A stretch of 34,706 nt of DNA from JBAZMA01 sp041649995 (GTDB lineage: Bacteria > Omnitrophota > Gorgyraeia > Velamenicoccales > Velamenicoccaceae). The first letter of the stretch is position 1; each line of letters opens with the position of its first letter. The notes below the pieces were generated by a model. The model was given only the letters and a program-made list of their open reading frames with translations. It ran no database searches and had not been told where the DNA came from. Shown here piece after piece: positions 16,718-23,138 of this stretch. The position numbers were made by a program, and so were the translations under genes. The DNA lies in the NCBI GenBank assembly GCA_041649995.1, contig JBAZMA010000017.1, forward strand, positions 1-34,706. The letters run 5' to 3'.

Positions 16718-16957
16718 TCAGTGTGGCTTCATTGCGAATTCGGCGACCGTGTATAGCACAGCTGATCCGATCACGACGTCCACCGCGATCGTGATCATGC
16801 CCGCGGCGCCTGCCAGCACCTTGGCCACCGCGTCCGTGCGCCCGCGGTCCGCGAGTGCGCCGGGATGGACGAGGGCGAACCACGCCATGCACGAGAACGA
16901 CACGGCGATGAGACACGCGCAGATGCAGAAAACGATGTCGAGCTTCATATTTTTCAT
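16718..16957 (-). CDS. Small two- or three-span membrane protein
   Basis: 79 residues from the ATG at 16957; an ATG at 16948 is nearly as good. Hydrophobic helices at about 4-24 and 43-70, with the loop HPGALADRGRTDA between. It resembles the protein at 19394-19645 in length, start (MK-x-D-x-x-F), helix order and a Pro-containing loop after a Trp, so the two are likely paralogues. It is divergent from the kelch gene at 17005 and shares a single CAATTG with it. Possibly a virion membrane component; unproven. Confidence 0.75.
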   Translation of the reverse strand: MKNMKLDIVFCICACLIAVSFSCMAWFALVHPGALADRGRTDAVAKVLAGAAGMITIAVDVVIGSAVLYTVAEFAMKPH

Positions 16958-16970
16958 TGTCGCCGTGGTC

Positions 16971-16976
16971 CAATTG
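16971..16976. promoter_or_regulatory. Shared CAATTG between divergent genes
   Basis: A single palindrome lies 13 bases from the minus-strand ATG (16957) and 28 bases from the plus-strand ATG (17005). It is the clearest case of one element that could serve both directions. Confidence 0.6.
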
Positions 16977-17004
16977 CACCCCCCTCCAAAATCCAAAACG
17001 ACAG

Positions 17005-18003
17005 ATGGGAAACCAGAGCACAGTACCCGCGAAACCTTCGGTCGGTCGTGACGCAATGTGTCTCACCGTGGCATCCGCAACGCACCCGAGGCTCGGGGTG
17101 GGCAGCCCGCTTTCGCTGCTCGACCAACACACGCTTCGTACAATCTGCGAACACGTGGTGTCCACCCCGCAGATCATCGCAGTCTGCATCGTCAACGATT
17201 CCGTGTCGATCGTGGACGCGGAAAACGGACGGACCATGGGAACGTTGCACCGCGACGATTTTGCCCCGCATGCCGCGGTTGCCGCGGGCGGACGTGTGTA
17301 TGTTGTCGGCGAGACCGAGACGCAATCGTGGTTCGAGTCGGTCACGAGCTCCGTCTCGATATGCACCACGTGCGTGGTGTATGATATCGGAACCGATACC
17401 TGGTCCGATGTCCACATACCGTGGAGTGTCGTAACTCCACGCGGCGTGGTTGCGGTCGGCACACGCGTGATCATCACGTGGGCACTAGATGGATATGGCA
17501 CCTGGTACTCTCTCATACTCGAAACTACGACCGGAGTGTGGACACGGTTCGTTCAAGAGTGCAACGAGCTGACGTACGATTGTGCCACCGCGCTGGGCAG
17601 AACCGTGTGCACGCCAGCGATGGTCACGCGCGGCAGTGGTCCCCGCGTCGGAGTTCTCGACCCCGCAACGAAAATGTGGGTTTTGTTGGACCACACGCCG
17701 CGCGTCGCACTCGACGTTGATATCGCCACCGCCATCGGCGACAGGATATGGTGCATCAAGAGCACCAACGTCATCGGTATTGGTCCCTATTCGCCGACGA
17801 AGCATCTGTTCATTTACGACACTGCCACGGGCGAATGGTCGGAGGACACACGTCGCTATTTTTGCAGACCGAGCGCGATGACGAGCATCGGAGATGCGTT
17901 ATACGTGAACGCCGACGGAACGCTGCTGACATACGACACTGTCAGGGGCATTGTGACCAAATGCGTGAGTCACATAAAGGCCTTTGCGTTGGTGATCGTA
18001 TGA
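17005..18003 (+). CDS. Kelch-like protein with myristoylation signal and F-box-like module (1 of 2)
   Basis: 332 residues from the ATG at 17005. The start MGNQST fits the N-myristoylation consensus (Gly2, Ser at position 5). Residues 27-52 hold HPRLGVGSPLSLLDQHTLRT, a short helix-loop-helix block shared with the kelch protein at 18347 and with the C-terminus of the ankyrin protein at 4799. Residues 75-325 contain about five degenerate kelch blades (AAGGRVYVVGE, VVYDIGTDTWSD, AVGTRVII, LILETTTGVWTRF, AIGDRIWCI, FIYDTATGEWSED). The expected fold is a beta-propeller that binds a target, tied to a membrane by the lipid and possibly to a ubiquitin ligase by the F-box-like block. Confidence 0.85.
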   Translation: MGNQSTVPAKPSVGRDAMCLTVASATHPRLGVGSPLSLLDQHTLRTICEHVVSTPQIIAVCIVNDSVSIVDAENGRTMGTLHRDDFAPHAAVAAGGRVYVVGETETQSWFESVTSSVSICTTCVVYDIGTDTWSDVHIPWSVVTPRGVVAVGTRVIITWALDGYGTWYSLILETTTGVWTRFVQECNELTYDCATALGRTVCTPAMVTRGSGPRVGVLDPATKMWVLLDHTPRVALDVDIATAIGDRIWCIKSTNVIGIGPYSPTKHLFIYDTATGEWSEDTRRYFCRPSAMTSIGDALYVNADGTLLTYDTVRGIVTKCVSHIKAFALVIV

Positions 18004-18060
18004 GATGCAATGATGATCATCCTCAAAAGTTTTTTCATCTGTTCCCCCTTCTTCCCATGT

Positions 18061-18276
18061 TCAGTATGTGGACGACGAGCTACTCTCACGATGTCCACCA
18101 CTTCCGCTGCAGTCGTAACAGCGCACCCTCGTGGTGATCGTGCCGTTGTTGCAGCATTGACAAGATTGGCCGGCTTCGTAATCGTGCCCGGAGCCACCGC
18201 AGTGATCGCACGCGACTTCTTTGTAATACTCTCCGTGTCCATCGCAACGCCGGCATTCGATCCAATTTCCGCTCAT
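18061..18276 (-). CDS. Stand-alone DnaJ-type zinc finger protein (1 of 2)
   Basis: 71 residues. Four CxxC motifs with Gly-rich tails: CRRCDGHG, CDHCGGSG, CQCCNNGT and CYDCSGSGG. This is the pattern of the central Cys-rich domain of DnaJ/Hsp40, which binds two zincs and unfolded substrates. There is no J domain, so it cannot stimulate Hsp70 in the usual way. It ends in a Ser-rich tail (ESSSSSTY). A close relative lies at 19760-19990. Small cellular proteins with this domain act as disulfide or folding helpers; the viral role is unknown. Confidence 0.85.
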   Translation of the reverse strand: MSGNWIECRRCDGHGEYYKEVACDHCGGSGHDYEAGQSCQCCNNGTITTRVRCYDCSGSGGHRESSSSSTY

Positions 18277-18320
18277 TTTATTTTCGTTGCGCAGATTCCT
18301 TTTTTTTACCGGTCTCACGC

Positions 18321-18326
18321 CAATTC
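18321..18326. promoter_or_regulatory. CAATTC motif between divergent genes
   Basis: CCAATTC on the plus strand, 20 bases before the kelch ATG at 18347. Its complement lies 44 bases upstream of the zinc-finger ATG at 18276. Confidence 0.45.
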
Positions 18327-18346
18327 GTTGCGCCGATAAATAAAAC

Positions 18347-19360
18347 ATGGGAAACGGGAGCACGACATGTGTACAGCGTCCGCCAGTATACGAAACACAG
18401 TGTCTCGCGGTAGCTTCGGGAATGCACCCAAGACTCGGGCGAGACAGTCCGGTGTCGCGGCTCGATGCGTTCACACTCCGTGATATATGCAAATACGCTG
18501 TGCCGGAGAAGCGGACTGTCGCAGTTCGGTACCGTCAAAACACCACGGTGATCGTGGACACTGATACGGGGTATATCATCGCATTATTGGATCGGAAAGA
18601 TTTCCGTTCACGCAGCGCGGTCGCCGTGGGTGGACGCATATACATCGTGGGCGAAACCACAACACGCTCGTGGCTGGGTTGGATCGCGGGTGCACAAGAT
18701 GTCTGCATGGCTTGCGTGGTTTACGAGGCCGAGAGCAACACGTGGACAGATATCGCCGTACCGTGGATCGTCTCGAATCCGTGCGGCGTGGTTGCGGTCG
18801 GCACGCGCATCTATATCATGCGGACGCGTGATGCGCACGATATCCCCTACATGCTCAGCTTTGAGACGACGTCTGGTGCATGGACCCGGCAATCGTCGTT
18901 GATGCACGCGCTGCCGGCGGTTCACGCCGTCGCGGTGTCTGGGCGCATATACGTGACTGGTGGTCACGCGATCCATGGGGACACACTATGCTTCAACGTT
19001 TACGACACCGTGTCTGCCGCGTGGACGAATGCAATTCCGACGCCGTTCCTCGCGACCGATGTCGTGATCGTCGGCGCAGTTGGCTGCAAAATATGGTGCA
19101 TAAAAACCGGATACTGCGATCCAGAGTCCGGTCACGTTGTGGCGACAATGCTCGGGCAGCCATTCGTCGTTTTTGACACGGGCACCGGCATATGGGTTGT
19201 GGATTGTCGCGGTGATCATTATGGTTCGACTGCTATGACGACTGTGGAAACGACGATCATCACCATCGCAGACGGCCGCCTTTTTACATACGACACGACC
19301 ACCGGCGTCGGTGTTTACGGCGGTGGTCATCGTCACGCAATCGCGTTATTGACTATATAA
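18347..19360 (+). CDS. Kelch-like protein with myristoylation signal and F-box-like module (2 of 2)
   Basis: 337 residues, paralogue of 17005-18003 throughout. It starts MGNGST, again an N-myristoylation-type sequence. HPRLGRDSPVSRLDAFTLRD begins at residue 27, exactly as in the paralogue. Kelch-type blades follow (AVGGRIYIVGE, VVYEAESNTWTDIAVPW, AVGTRIYIM, AVSGRIYVTGGHAI, FNVYDTVSAAWTNA, VFDTGTGIWVVD, LFTYDTTTGVGVY). Retention of the lipid signal and the F-box-like block while the blades diverged suggests both ends are needed and that the two proteins differ in target. Confidence 0.88.
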   Translation: MGNGSTTCVQRPPVYETQCLAVASGMHPRLGRDSPVSRLDAFTLRDICKYAVPEKRTVAVRYRQNTTVIVDTDTGYIIALLDRKDFRSRSAVAVGGRIYIVGETTTRSWLGWIAGAQDVCMACVVYEAESNTWTDIAVPWIVSNPCGVVAVGTRIYIMRTRDAHDIPYMLSFETTSGAWTRQSSLMHALPAVHAVAVSGRIYVTGGHAIHGDTLCFNVYDTVSAAWTNAIPTPFLATDVVIVGAVGCKIWCIKTGYCDPESGHVVATMLGQPFVVFDTGTGIWVVDCRGDHYGSTAMTTVETTIITIADGRLFTYDTTTGVGVYGGGHRHAIALLTI

Positions 19361-19393
19361 ACAGTGGTTCAAATGCACCCTCTTTCTTTCTTT

Positions 19394-19645
19394 TCATTTG
19401 CCCCTGAAGAACGTCTCAACGCACAACGTGAATATCATGCCAAACCCGATTGCGATGCCCACGGCCACGACCGCGATGGCCACCGTCGTCGCCAACGCCC
19501 CGATCATCACGGCGGTGACCACGGCGACGATGCCCGTCTTGTACCCCTCGAGAAATGGCGGGTTGGCGTACACGATCCACAAGACAGTCGCTAGCGATGC
19601 GGCGACGATGACCAGTCCTCCCACGAAAATGGCGTCGACTTTCAT
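19394..19645 (-). CDS. Small two-span membrane protein, relative of 16718-16957
   Basis: 83 residues from the ATG at 19645. In-frame ATGs at 19690 and 19696 would place the CAATTG motif at 19681-19686 inside the gene. The inner start leaves that motif 35 bases upstream, as in other genes. Two or three hydrophobic helices (residues 5-25, 33-75) with the loop YANPPFLEGYKTG. It ends in a basic FFRGK. Like its relative, it starts MK-x-D and has a Trp before the Pro loop. Function unknown. Confidence 0.75.
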   Translation of the reverse strand: MKVDAIFVGGLVIVAASLATVLWIVYANPPFLEGYKTGIVAVVTAVMIGALATTVAIAVVAVGIAIGFGMIFTLCVETFFRGK

Positions 19646-19680
19646 TGTATGTCGTTTTTTTTGTATCTTCTTTCGGGCAT

Positions 19681-19686
19681 CAATTG
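19681..19686. promoter_or_regulatory. CAATTG motif, 5' of the gene at 19394-19645
   Basis: This motif decides the start of the minus-strand membrane-protein gene: it lies 35 bases from the ATG at 19645 but within the frame of two earlier ATGs. Confidence 0.45.
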
Positions 19687-19759
19687 GCATCTTCATAAAA
19701 ATCCGCGCGCGAGGATGCCATCGTCACGAACGCACGTCCGCGGTGGTGTTGTCGGGTCG

Positions 19760-19990
19760 TCAATCGAACCCGGGCCGGTGTATGGTCGGAACGTTACTTT
19801 CCCAATATCCTCCATACCCCATACAACGGGGGCACGACATCGTTGTTCTTTTTGTTCCAAGAACACACTGATCGCAGTCAGCGCCAGTTTCGCGATCGCG
19901 TCCGCTACCCCCGCACTGACTACACCAAACTTCGTCGTAATACTGGCCGCTGCCCAGACAATCCGTGCACGTGAGCCATTCGCCACTCAT
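19760..19990 (-). CDS. Stand-alone DnaJ-type zinc finger protein (2 of 2)
   Basis: 76 residues. It starts MSGEWLTC, as the paralogue starts MSGNWIEC. The four Cys pairs are CTDCLGSG, CSQCGGSG, CDQCVLGT and CPRCMGYGG, at almost the same spacing. The tail (WESNVPTIHRPGFD) differs. The 20-odd bases upstream contain an A7 run, with CAATTT-type sites at 20010-20015 and 20028-20033 shared with the divergent gene at 20057. Confidence 0.85.
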   Translation of the reverse strand: MSGEWLTCTDCLGSGQYYDEVWCSQCGGSGRDRETGADCDQCVLGTKRTTMSCPRCMGYGGYWESNVPTIHRPGFD

Positions 19991-20009
19991 TTTTTTCCGG
20001 GCCGAATCC

Positions 20010-20033
20010 CAATTTAACGAATCGTTCCAATTT
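20010..20033. promoter_or_regulatory. Two CAATTT sites between divergent genes
   Basis: CCAATTT at 20009-20015 and again at 20027-20033, between the starts at 19990 (minus) and 20057 (plus). They lie about 20 and 24 bases from the nearer ATG. Confidence 0.45.
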
Positions 20034-20056
20034 GAATATGGAATGTGTTATCGCAG

Positions 20057-20881
20057 ATGCGAACCATGAGGCGCATCAAAACAATCACCGACGTCAACGA
20101 CGTACACGGTCAGATCGTGGAGTACGAAACGTCCGTCCGCAACTGGCACCAGCTGGTCGATCTTGGCCACGGACCCGCGTGCTATGGTATCGCGATTTCC
20201 ACCGTCGAGGTCGGCGGTCGCCTAGGCGGGCAGCCGGGCGCGATCGACTTTGCTGGCGTCAAGTTTGGCGAGACGGGGTCCGGCCGGGGGTGCAGCATCG
20301 ACATCCAGCAGCTGTCGCGCGAAATGATTCGTGTGCGTCAGATCGATGCCGGCGAACGCACCAAGCTGCGCGAGTACATCGCGGTGGGCAAAGTCGGGGT
20401 CTCTGGGTTATCCCGAGATGCAGCATTGCGCCACGTCGACGGAACGGCCGCGCCATGCGAACGCTTTGGCATGCGCCCCATCGCGTTCTGGACGGACGCG
20501 CGCGAATTCGCAGGAAAGCTAGTTGCGTATTCGTGCACAATCAAACTGAGCGCGACTGAATATGGCAGGGGCGCCGACAATCGTCCGTTATATTTTGGCC
20601 GGGTGGATCCTTACCCCGTCTCGTGGTCCGATTTCATGTACTCCCATTGGGGTTATGGTATCGTGGCCGTGATCAATACAAGGGACGGACACGGCAATCG
20701 TGCCATGTGCGCATCAGAGCTCGATCACGCAGACCTCGCGATGCGCCTCGCGAACCCGACCGAGGTCGAGATGCTGCGCAGGCTCGTTGTCGCCGAGCGC
20801 ACCGCGGTTTTCACCTATCGCGATTTGGACCATGCGAAGGAATACCTTGGCGAACCTCCGTGCAAGAAACAATGCCCCTGA
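20057..20881 (+). CDS. Unknown protein, 274 aa
   Basis: From the ATG at 20057; ATG 20066 is also possible. A mixed alpha/beta soluble protein with no signal peptide. Notable stretches are DLGHGPACYGIAISTVEVGG near residue 37, a FDYxG-free aromatic region (RVDPYPVSWSDFMYSHWGYG) near residue 182, and a C-terminal PPCKKQCP. No family recognised. It ends 42 bases before the end of the convergent conserved gene. Confidence 0.75.
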   Translation: MRTMRRIKTITDVNDVHGQIVEYETSVRNWHQLVDLGHGPACYGIAISTVEVGGRLGGQPGAIDFAGVKFGETGSGRGCSIDIQQLSREMIRVRQIDAGERTKLREYIAVGKVGVSGLSRDAALRHVDGTAAPCERFGMRPIAFWTDAREFAGKLVAYSCTIKLSATEYGRGADNRPLYFGRVDPYPVSWSDFMYSHWGYGIVAVINTRDGHGNRAMCASELDHADLAMRLANPTEVEMLRRLVVAERTAVFTYRDLDHAKEYLGEPPCKKQCP

Positions 20882-20922
20882 AATATGTTTCGCCTTGACC
20901 AACAACGCACACCATGAGAAGA

Positions 20923-21801
20923 TCAAAATTCAAACGTGCGATGGCGACGCCATGGATACTGTTCGGGCGGATTGGCCAGCATCACCGCGAGTACGCGTTC
21001 GTGACCGAATGGTTTGCTCGCATCCATGTACGCGGTCTCGGCGTCGGCGATCGGGTCGAACGGATACGCGTCGTACCCGCAGATCTGGATGTGGTAGCCC
21101 TGTCCGAGCATCTCCTGCAGCCTGCGATACTCTGGCCTCGCCGATGCGAGTCGCTCCATGAATGTGCAATAGAATTGGCGTGACTCCACGTAGGTCAGCC
21201 GATGTTCGGTGCCATCCTTCGCGATCCACACGAAGAAGAGCGGGATGTTCTTGTTCTTGCCCTTGCCGATAAACTTGTGGCGATGCGGGGCAGAGTCAAG
21301 ATAGAACCTCAACCTGTTTCCAACGTAGACGGACGACGGATTTCCCGACGCATCGACCTCCTCGGCGAAACACTTGGTTCCTTGGTGAAAGTTCTCGATG
21401 TTGCACGCTGGCGGCAGACCCGGCTGCCCGTGGTCCACCGGCCCGAGACGCATCGGCGACAGTTCGCAGCAGTCGAACGCCGCGTACTCGAGGTTTCCGT
21501 GCCGGTTGTTTGGGAATATCATGACCGAGCCCGGGGTCAACACGGGGTTGCGCATCATGAGCATGCGCTGCAGCGTGATCCTGCCCGGCGTGCCGTCCGT
21601 GTGGCGGGCGGCCTCGACGGTCGGTTGGTGCAAGGTCATCTGCGACATGCGTTTTGCCGCCTGCGCCTGCTTCGTTGGTTTCGGCAGGCGCTCGCGCACT
21701 GCGGGCGCATGGCGACCGCAATACATGGGGCCGGCGGCCTCGAAGAAGTACGCCGGCCGGCTACACTTGCAGCACGTCGCAGTTTCAGCCATGGAAGTCA
21801 T
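20923..21801 (-). CDS. Conserved giant-virus protein with N-terminal zinc knuckle
   Basis: 292 residues from the ATG at 21801. Residues 10-31 are a likely zinc knuckle (CCKCSRPAYFF, then YCGRHAP). The rest matches a family I recall from phycodnaviruses and mimiviruses, with the signatures SPMRLGPVDHGQPG, IENFHQGTKCF, APHRHKFIGKGK, TYVESRQFYC, ICGYDAY, and the near C-terminal DASKPFGHERVL and YPWRRHR. In that family the KPFGHE and PHRHKF blocks are the most constant, and the conserved His, Glu and Asp suggest an enzyme, but I know of no assigned activity. This is the best single pointer to a nucleocytoplasmic large DNA virus. GAATTG at 21831 lies 30 bases upstream. Confidence 0.8.
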   Translation of the reverse strand: MTSMAETATCCKCSRPAYFFEAAGPMYCGRHAPAVRERLPKPTKQAQAAKRMSQMTLHQPTVEAARHTDGTPGRITLQRMLMMRNPVLTPGSVMIFPNNRHGNLEYAAFDCCELSPMRLGPVDHGQPGLPPACNIENFHQGTKCFAEEVDASGNPSSVYVGNRLRFYLDSAPHRHKFIGKGKNKNIPLFFVWIAKDGTEHRLTYVESRQFYCTFMERLASARPEYRRLQEMLGQGYHIQICGYDAYPFDPIADAETAYMDASKPFGHERVLAVMLANPPEQYPWRRHRTFEF

Positions 21802-21830
21802 CTTGTTTACGCAGTTCTATCCGCAGTGAC

Positions 21831-21836
21831 GAATTG
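21831..21836 (-). promoter_or_regulatory. CAATTC motif, 5' of the conserved giant-virus gene
   Basis: GAATTG on the plus strand reads CAATTC on the minus strand, 30 bases upstream of the ATG at 21801. Confidence 0.4.
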
Positions 21837-22004
21837 CGGATGGCGTTGCGCCATGTTGCACTCACACCCTCAACGGGCAGCAGCGGACGGGAATTCAGAT
21901 ACCGAGGCACACCCCGGCACCGTCTGGATGATGGTCAAATTGGCAGCGTCGCGGATCGCCGCAGTGTCCGTGTATGGATGTGTGAGGTGACCGAGTCGCG
22001 TCTC

Positions 22005-22139
22005 ATGGACACGCACCGCACTCTATGGCGTCTCCCAATTGGGTGCGGCGTCTGCGAGGTTTCAGAGTGTGCCTCGGTGCCGGACTTTCCGTCCGGCCCG
22101 GTCCGTGGATGCGACTGCACATGTTCACGCCAATTGTGA
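22005..22139 (+). CDS. Possible small Cys-rich peptide
   Basis: In the 406-base gap between 21802 and 22207, the only plausible frame is a 44-residue reading frame from the ATG at 22005. It has five cysteines (IGCGVCEVSEC, then GCDCTC) and ends in CSRQL. It could be a small zinc or disulfide peptide, or chance. The last codons overlap a CAATTG at 22131-22136 that may instead serve the gene at 22208. The rest of the gap shows nothing. Confidence 0.25.
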   Translation: MDTHRTLWRLPIGCGVCEVSECASVPDFPSGPVRGCDCTCSRQL

Positions 22140-22207
22140 GGGCATATCACATTCGAAGGACGCTCAATATCCGGACGCCAGTACAATAGACGCAAAAGCC
22201 GAGAGCC

Positions 22208-22522
22208 ATGACCGGCGCAGTCGAACATGCCAACCAAGTGAGGTGCCCGGGTGGACACGTGTTGTGTTTCGTGGAAGCCGTGGATCCCGTGTACCCGGAT
22301 AAGGGTCGTGTGCGGGTCATGTGCGATCACTGCGGCGAGACCATTCGGTGCGGCGGACGGGTGTTGGGCCGCATCGACGAACCGGCGTGGCACTGCGCGG
22401 ACTGCATGTACGATCTGTGCACGCGGTGCCACGAACTTCCGCCCGGCGAGTTCAACGCGACCCAAGTACCCGAGGTGTCACTCTACCCGGGAGAGGTACT
22501 CGTGAAGCCTGGCGACAACTGA
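22208..22522 (+). CDS. Small treble/ZZ-like zinc finger protein
   Basis: 104 residues. Zinc ligands in order: CPGGH near residue 13, CDHC at 39-42, CGG at 48-50, HCADCMYDLCTRCH at 61-74. The H-C-x-D-C-x-Y-D-L-C-x-x-C-H string is the core of ZZ and C1/DC1-type fingers, which bind protein ligands such as modified N-termini. The following tail is acidic and Pro-rich without other motifs. It is one of several small zinc-finger genes in this part of the window. Confidence 0.8.
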   Translation: MTGAVEHANQVRCPGGHVLCFVEAVDPVYPDKGRVRVMCDHCGETIRCGGRVLGRIDEPAWHCADCMYDLCTRCHELPPGEFNATQVPEVSLYPGEVLVKPGDN

Positions 22523-22598
22523 AGATACTTCACGTGCACATCAATGGACAAAAACCGGATGGGTGGTTTTTTTTTGGGTTGATGAGATGTTTGGGGGG

Positions 22599-23030
22599 TC
22601 ATTCTGTGTGGAGGGTCTTGCCCGCTCCGCCCGACTTGGACGGTCCGGCAGAGTAGCCGACGACGAGGATGATGAGGATGATGACGACGAAAACCGCGAC
22701 CGTCGCGCCCGTGATCCACCCCCACCCGATGAGCACGTACGGCGCGGTGATCAACGCGACGGTGAGCGCGGCGATGACCGCGTACAGGCTGCCGTACATG
22801 CAGGCGCGCGCCATGCCCCGCGGCACCGACCCGGCGCCGACGAAGATGAGGCCGGCGGTGAGGCCGGCGAGCGCAAACGTCGAGACGCCGCAGATGAGCG
22901 TCGCGCTCGTCGCGAGCAGCGCCCCGTCGACGAGCGTCACGCTGAGATGGTACACGCACACCACGAGCCACGCGAGCAGCGTCCACGACGCGAACACCAA
23001 GACCGAAACCATGTGCATCGACCACCGCAT
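22599..23030 (-). CDS. Four-span membrane protein
   Basis: 143 residues. Hydrophobic segments at about 7-30, 36-62, 77-98 and 103-126, then a polar tail (SAGPSKSGGAGKTLHTE). ATGs at codons 5 and 7 are alternative starts. It may be a distant member of the small membrane-protein group at 16718 and 19394, but the match is weak. No CAATTG is found upstream. It lies just after the end of the large plexin-like gene on the same strand. Confidence 0.78.
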   Translation of the reverse strand: MRWSMHMVSVLVFASWTLLAWLVVCVYHLSVTLVDGALLATSATLICGVSTFALAGLTAGLIFVGAGSVPRGMARACMYGSLYAVIAALTVALITAPYVLIGWGWITGATVAVFVVIILIILVVGYSAGPSKSGGAGKTLHTE

Positions 23031-23138
23031 TGTCGCTGGGGTTTTGTTGTTGGGGTTTTCAAGAACGGATGCCAGACGCCGACGAGGGTTTGTACGTGTG
23101 GAGTTTATTGAGTTGGGGGTTTGCAGTGTTTTGGTTGT

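Noticed and set aside
18061..18276. Full DnaJ/Hsp40 co-chaperone
   Set aside because: Only the Cys-rich zinc domain is present; no HPD motif or J domain lies in or next to the gene.
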